Below, piece after piece: positions 5,848-8,315 of a stretch of 8,315 nt of DNA. Each line of letters begins with the position of its first letter. Positions within the stretch are counted from its first letter, which is position 1. The DNA comes from G039029935 sp039029935. Its GTDB lineage: Bacteria > Chloroflexota > Anaerolineae > Caldilineales > Caldilineaceae. The position numbers and the translations under genes were made by a program. The stretch is from NCBI GenBank assembly GCA_039029935.1, contig JBCCFC010000593.1:1-8315 (forward strand), in the 5' to 3' direction. The notes under the pieces are model-generated. The model searched no databases and was not told the DNA's origin. It worked only from the letters and a program-made list of their open reading frames with translations.

Positions 5848-6798
5848 ATGAGTGATGCGTTAATGGGCAGTAAACCATTATCCATGCCCGCGACGGCAAC
5901 ACCAAAAAAGAAGAAGCGATCCGGATTGGCGCGTAAAGAGGCCCGTGATGGCTATCTGTTCTTGCTCCCAAACTTTTTGGGGTTTATCACGTTCAGCCTC
6001 TTTCCGATGGCCGCCGCTGTTGCCCTGGCCTTTACCGATTATGATTTAACATGGCCGCCCAGTTTTGTTGGGATTCAAAACTTTGTCAACATGATCGACG
6101 ACTGGCTATTTTGGCGCACACTTGGAAACACCTTCTATTGGGCGTTTGGCATGGTTCCACCCACCATTGTTTTTGCATTGGCCTTGGCCCTGCTCATCAA
6201 CCGCAAAATGCCCGGTGTCCTGACATTCCGGCTGATCTACTTTTTACCACACGTCACCTTAATGGCGGCGGCAGCAATCATCTGGCTCTGGATTTATCAT
6301 CCTGAGTTTGGTCTACTCAACTGGATTCTCTATCTCGTGGGCATTGACGGCCCGAAATGGCTGGCCGATAGCACCTGGTCCATGCCTTCACTTATTTTTA
6401 TGGGATGGTGGAAGAGTATTGGCTTTGCCATGCTCATCTTCCTAGCGGGGCTACAGGGCATCCCCGCCGAACTCTATGAAGCGGCCATTGTGGATGGTGC
6501 CAATGCACGACAGCAATTTCGCTATATTACGGTACCGATGCTATCCCCCGCCATCTTCTTTGTACTGGTCACGTCACTGATTGGCTCCTTCCAAGCTTTT
6601 GATGCCATGTACTTGATGACACGCGGTGGTCCCGCCTTTTCAACCACAACAATGGTGCTGCATATCTACAACAGCGGTTTTCTCTACTTTAAGATGGGGT
6701 ACGCATCGGGCATGGCCTTGGTGCTTTTTGCCTGTATCATGATTTTCACCTTAAGCCAGTGGACGGTGGCGAAGAATTGGGTTCATGGGTTTGAATAG
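5848..6798 (+). CDS. ABC transporter permease, MalF/UgpA type (sugar import)
   Basis: The protein of 316 residues is an inner-membrane permease of the carbohydrate uptake type 1 family, pairing with a MalG-type partner. A soluble N-terminus with a basic patch KKKKR (20-24) precedes about six membrane segments, at roughly 36-60, 97-118, 127-150, 178-203, 234-257 and 285-305. The cytoplasmic EAA loop that docks on the ATPase is intact: EAAIVDGANARQQFRYITVP (211-230) with Gly217 and Pro230. LPNFLGFITFSLFP (40-53) and MTRGGP (257-262) are also typical. Length agrees with lacF/ugpA-like proteins of about 300 residues. The ATG at 5848 is chosen because GAAGGAGA (5833-5840) lies seven bases upstream; an ATG at 5844 is out of frame and meets a stop at once. 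The sugar is not predictable from sequence, and no binding-protein or ATPase gene is in view. Confidence 0.93.
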   Translation: MSDALMGSKPLSMPATATPKKKKRSGLARKEARDGYLFLLPNFLGFITFSLFPMAAAVALAFTDYDLTWPPSFVGIQNFVNMIDDWLFWRTLGNTFYWAFGMVPPTIVFALALALLINRKMPGVLTFRLIYFLPHVTLMAAAAIIWLWIYHPEFGLLNWILYLVGIDGPKWLADSTWSMPSLIFMGWWKSIGFAMLIFLAGLQGIPAELYEAAIVDGANARQQFRYITVPMLSPAIFFVLVTSLIGSFQAFDAMYLMTRGGPAFSTTTMVLHIYNSGFLYFKMGYASGMALVLFACIMIFTLSQWTVAKNWVHGFE

Positions 6799-6831
6799 TT
6801 GATAGTTGATAGTTAACGATTGATAACGATT
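6796..6831 (+). repeat. Short 7-bp repeats between the two permease genes
   Basis: TAGTTGA occurs twice in tandem (6796-6802, 6803-6809), followed by TAGTTAA (6810-6816). AACGATT then occurs at 6815-6821 and again at 6825-6831. The first repeat includes the TAG stop of the upstream permease. Such repeats can arise by slippage; a regulatory role is not shown. Confidence 0.6.
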
Positions 6832-6835
6832 AAAT

Positions 6836-6840
6836 GAGGT
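6836..6840 (+). promoter_or_regulatory. Ribosome binding site supporting the TTG start of the second permease
   Basis: GAGGT lies six bases before the TTG at 6847. The nearest in-frame ATG, at 6904, has no such signal and would remove only the soluble N-terminus. The ATG at 6834 is in another frame. The TTG is therefore the best start. Confidence 0.6.
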
Positions 6841-6846
6841 ACAACT

Positions 6847-7743
6847 TTGGCAGCGACTTCAATTACGCAAGACAAACAAAAGACGACATCAGCACGGGAT
6901 GCAATGGGCGTCAAAAATCAGAAACTGGTGGGGGACATCCTGTCCTTTACGCTGTTGACGCTGGGAGCAATCATCTTTGCGGGTCCCTTTTTATGGATGG
7001 GGCTGAGTTCACTCAAGACGCGGTGGGAAGTGTACACCTTTCCCCCGACCCTGCTGCCTGCCTACCCACAATGGGAGAACTACATCGCTGTCTTCCGTGA
7101 TCGCCCCTTTGCCCTCTATATGTGGAATAGTTTTTTTGTTGCCATCGCCGTCACCGTGGGTGTGGTCATTAGCTCGGCACTAGCAGGTTACGCCTTTGCT
7201 CGCATCCGTTTTCCTGGACGCGAACGTATCTTTCTGCTCTATCTGTCCACCATGATGATTCCCGGAGCAGTGTTATTGATCCCCAATTTTATACTCATGC
7301 AGACCTTTGACTGGTTGGACACATACTATGCGCTCATTGTACCCGGTCTTGTCAGTGCATGGGGGACATTCCTCATGCGTCAATTCATGCTCTCCATTCC
7401 GACAGAGTTGGAGGACGCTGCCCTGATTGACGGCTGTAGCCGTCTGCGTATTTGGGCATCCATCATTATGCCGATTTCCAAACCCGTGATTGCCACCCTT
7501 GCCATCTTTACCTTTATGGGTGCATGGAACGAACTCCTTTGGCCTGTCATCGTCCTCAACTCACCGGAGAAATGGACGCTGCCCTTGGGACTGGCAATGT
7601 TCCAGTCTCGCTTCCAATCGCAGACACCGTGGCAGCTCATCATGGCAGCGTCGTTTATCAGTGTCGTCCCCATTGTCATTGTGTTTATGTTGGGGCAGAA
7701 GTATTATGTGCAGGGTATCGTGACAACTGGGTTAAAGGGCTAA
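6847..7743 (+). CDS. ABC transporter permease, MalG/UgpE type (sugar import)
   Basis: This 298-residue protein is the second membrane subunit of a carbohydrate importer and forms a heterodimer with the product of the gene 48 bases upstream. Membrane segments lie near 33-56, 93-117, 127-151, 160-178, 210-233 and 265-284. MalG/UgpE hallmarks include GPFLWMGLSSLKT (46-58), SALAGYAFARIRFPGR (110-125), LIPNF (144-148) and MRQFMLSIPTELEDAALIDG (177-196). In the last, the EAA loop (DAALIDG with Gly196, closing at IIMP, Pro209) contacts the nucleotide-binding subunit. NELLWPVIVL (228-237) is also characteristic. Translation starts at a TTG, probably giving a lower rate; a Gly-rich C-terminal TTGLKG ends the protein as in many UgpE-like permeases. 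Same operon as the MalF-type gene, and 11 bases before the nuclease-like gene. Confidence 0.93.
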   Translation: MAATSITQDKQKTTSARDAMGVKNQKLVGDILSFTLLTLGAIIFAGPFLWMGLSSLKTRWEVYTFPPTLLPAYPQWENYIAVFRDRPFALYMWNSFFVAIAVTVGVVISSALAGYAFARIRFPGRERIFLLYLSTMMIPGAVLLIPNFILMQTFDWLDTYYALIVPGLVSAWGTFLMRQFMLSIPTELEDAALIDGCSRLRIWASIIMPISKPVIATLAIFTFMGAWNELLWPVIVLNSPEKWTLPLGLAMFQSRFQSQTPWQLIMAASFISVVPIVIVFMLGQKYYVQGIVTTGLKG

Positions 7744-7754
7744 CTAAACACCTC

Positions 7755-8315
7755 ATGGCACAACAAGACACGAAATCAAAAACAGCAAAATACATTCCCC
7801 ATGACAGACTGTTGAAGGAGTTCTTTGAACGCTTCCTTGCCGCTTTCTTGCTCATCTTTCTTCCTGCCAAGGCCGCTCGCCTGAAATTGGATGACATACG
7901 GTTCTTCAAACAGGAATTGATTGTCAACTTTCCCGGTCAAGCACTGCGCATTACCGATATTGTCGCTGAAATTCCGCTCAAAGAGAGCGATGAAGATGCC
8001 TTTGAGACGAGCGATGGTCATGAGAAACAAGGGAAGAAGAATAAGAAGCGTGATGAAGATGCACAAGCCGAGACGGAAGAAGAACACACCGAGTTTGTGA
8101 TTATCCACATTGACGCGGAGGCCAACCGTCCTTGGACCATTCCCCATCGCATGTTTGCCTATTACAGCTTGTTGCGGATCATCAAAGAAAAGCCTGTTCT
8201 GCCCATTGCCTTTATTACGCGTAAAGGTGCTGTAAAACCCGACGATGATGATGTGACCGTACAGAGCTACATCGAGAGTTTGTGGGGGCAACAGCATGTC
8301 AATTTTCAATACTAT
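7755..8315 (+). CDS. Rpn/YhgA-like PD-(D/E)XK nuclease-family protein, 3' end outside the window
   Basis: The ATG at 7755 opens a frame of 187 codons that is still open at the window end. HDRLLKEFFERFLAAFLLIFLP (16-37), then ITDIVAEIPLK (66-76), FVIIHIDAEA (114-123), HRMFAYYSLL (131-140) and a PVLPIAFITRKG strand (147-158) follow the layout of Rpn/YhgA proteins. These are PD-(D/E)XK-fold relatives of transposases that in Escherichia coli are DNA nucleases promoting RecA-independent recombination. Asp68 would be the acidic residue of the motif and Glu122 the E of the ExK/ExQ position, with Ala124 or Asn instead of the usual Lys/Gln, so activity is uncertain. Residues about 77-111 are a Lys/Glu/Asp-rich low-complexity insertion between these two motif halves. 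No good Shine-Dalgarno precedes the ATG; with only 11 bases after the permease stop, translation may depend on reinitiation. Its role in a sugar transport operon is unclear. Confidence 0.65.
   Translation, partial: MAQQDTKSKTAKYIPHDRLLKEFFERFLAAFLLIFLPAKAARLKLDDIRFFKQELIVNFPGQALRITDIVAEIPLKESDEDAFETSDGHEKQGKKNKKRDEDAQAETEEEHTEFVIIHIDAEANRPWTIPHRMFAYYSLLRIIKEKPVLPIAFITRKGAVKPDDDDVTVQSYIESLWGQQHVNFQYY

Noticed and set aside
7776..8309. A 177-codon minus-strand frame at the window end
   Set aside because: It is opposite the plus-strand Rpn-like gene, which has recognisable motifs and fits the operon spacing.
1..8315. CRISPR arrays, tRNA or rRNA genes, riboswitches and strong hairpin terminators
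   Set aside because: No regularly spaced repeats, cloverleaf-like sequence or GC hairpin followed by a T-run was seen on either strand by eye.

Overview
The window reads as accessory-rich chromosomal DNA of a bacterium with mid-range GC. It carries a minus-strand operon, an insertion sequence (IS), the tail of a broken gene and a plus-strand sugar-transport operon. Shine-Dalgarno sequences are clear at most genes. There is no taxonomic marker such as an rRNA or ribosomal protein. The style of the transposase, the MalF/MalG-type permeases and the Rpn-type nuclease reminds me of Chloroflexota (Herpetosiphon/Ktedonobacter-like), but that is recollection rather than proof.

Left part (1-3555, minus strand, transcribed right to left): an MBL-fold hydrolase of the RNase Z/arylsulfatase type (2656-3555) is followed by a decayed 3' half of a GNAT acetyltransferase (2434-2656), a membrane-anchored S41-type peptidase (973-2409), a PfkB/adenosine-kinase-like protein lacking a normal GAGD catalytic motif (66-935), and the first 23 codons of another gene (1-69) that overlaps the kinase stop as ATGA. 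Close spacing suggests one transcript, probably from a promoter just left of the IS.

Middle (3617-5176): a 1560-bp IS bounded by 27-bp terminal inverted repeats that match at 25 positions. It encodes a DDE transposase of the IS481/IS3 superfamily in one reading frame (3666-5147), broken by a single TGA at 4596-4598. The catalytic domain carries a very unusual highly charged insertion of about 180 residues between the first and second catalytic aspartates, and the second Asp and the Glu keep a 35-residue spacing. The base composition of the gene flips from purine-rich to pyrimidine-rich around its middle.

Right of the IS (5177-5685) is a 169-codon open frame without a start codon: the orphaned 3' end of an unrecognised gene, whose 5' part is not found on the other side of the IS. 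A good sigma70-like promoter (5733-5762) then precedes two ABC sugar permease genes of the MalF/UgpA type (5848-6798) and MalG/UgpE type (6847-7743, TTG start). No substrate-binding protein or ATPase gene is present in the window. Eleven bases after the second permease starts an Rpn/YhgA-like PD-(D/E)XK protein (7755 to the window end) with its own charged low-complexity insertion.
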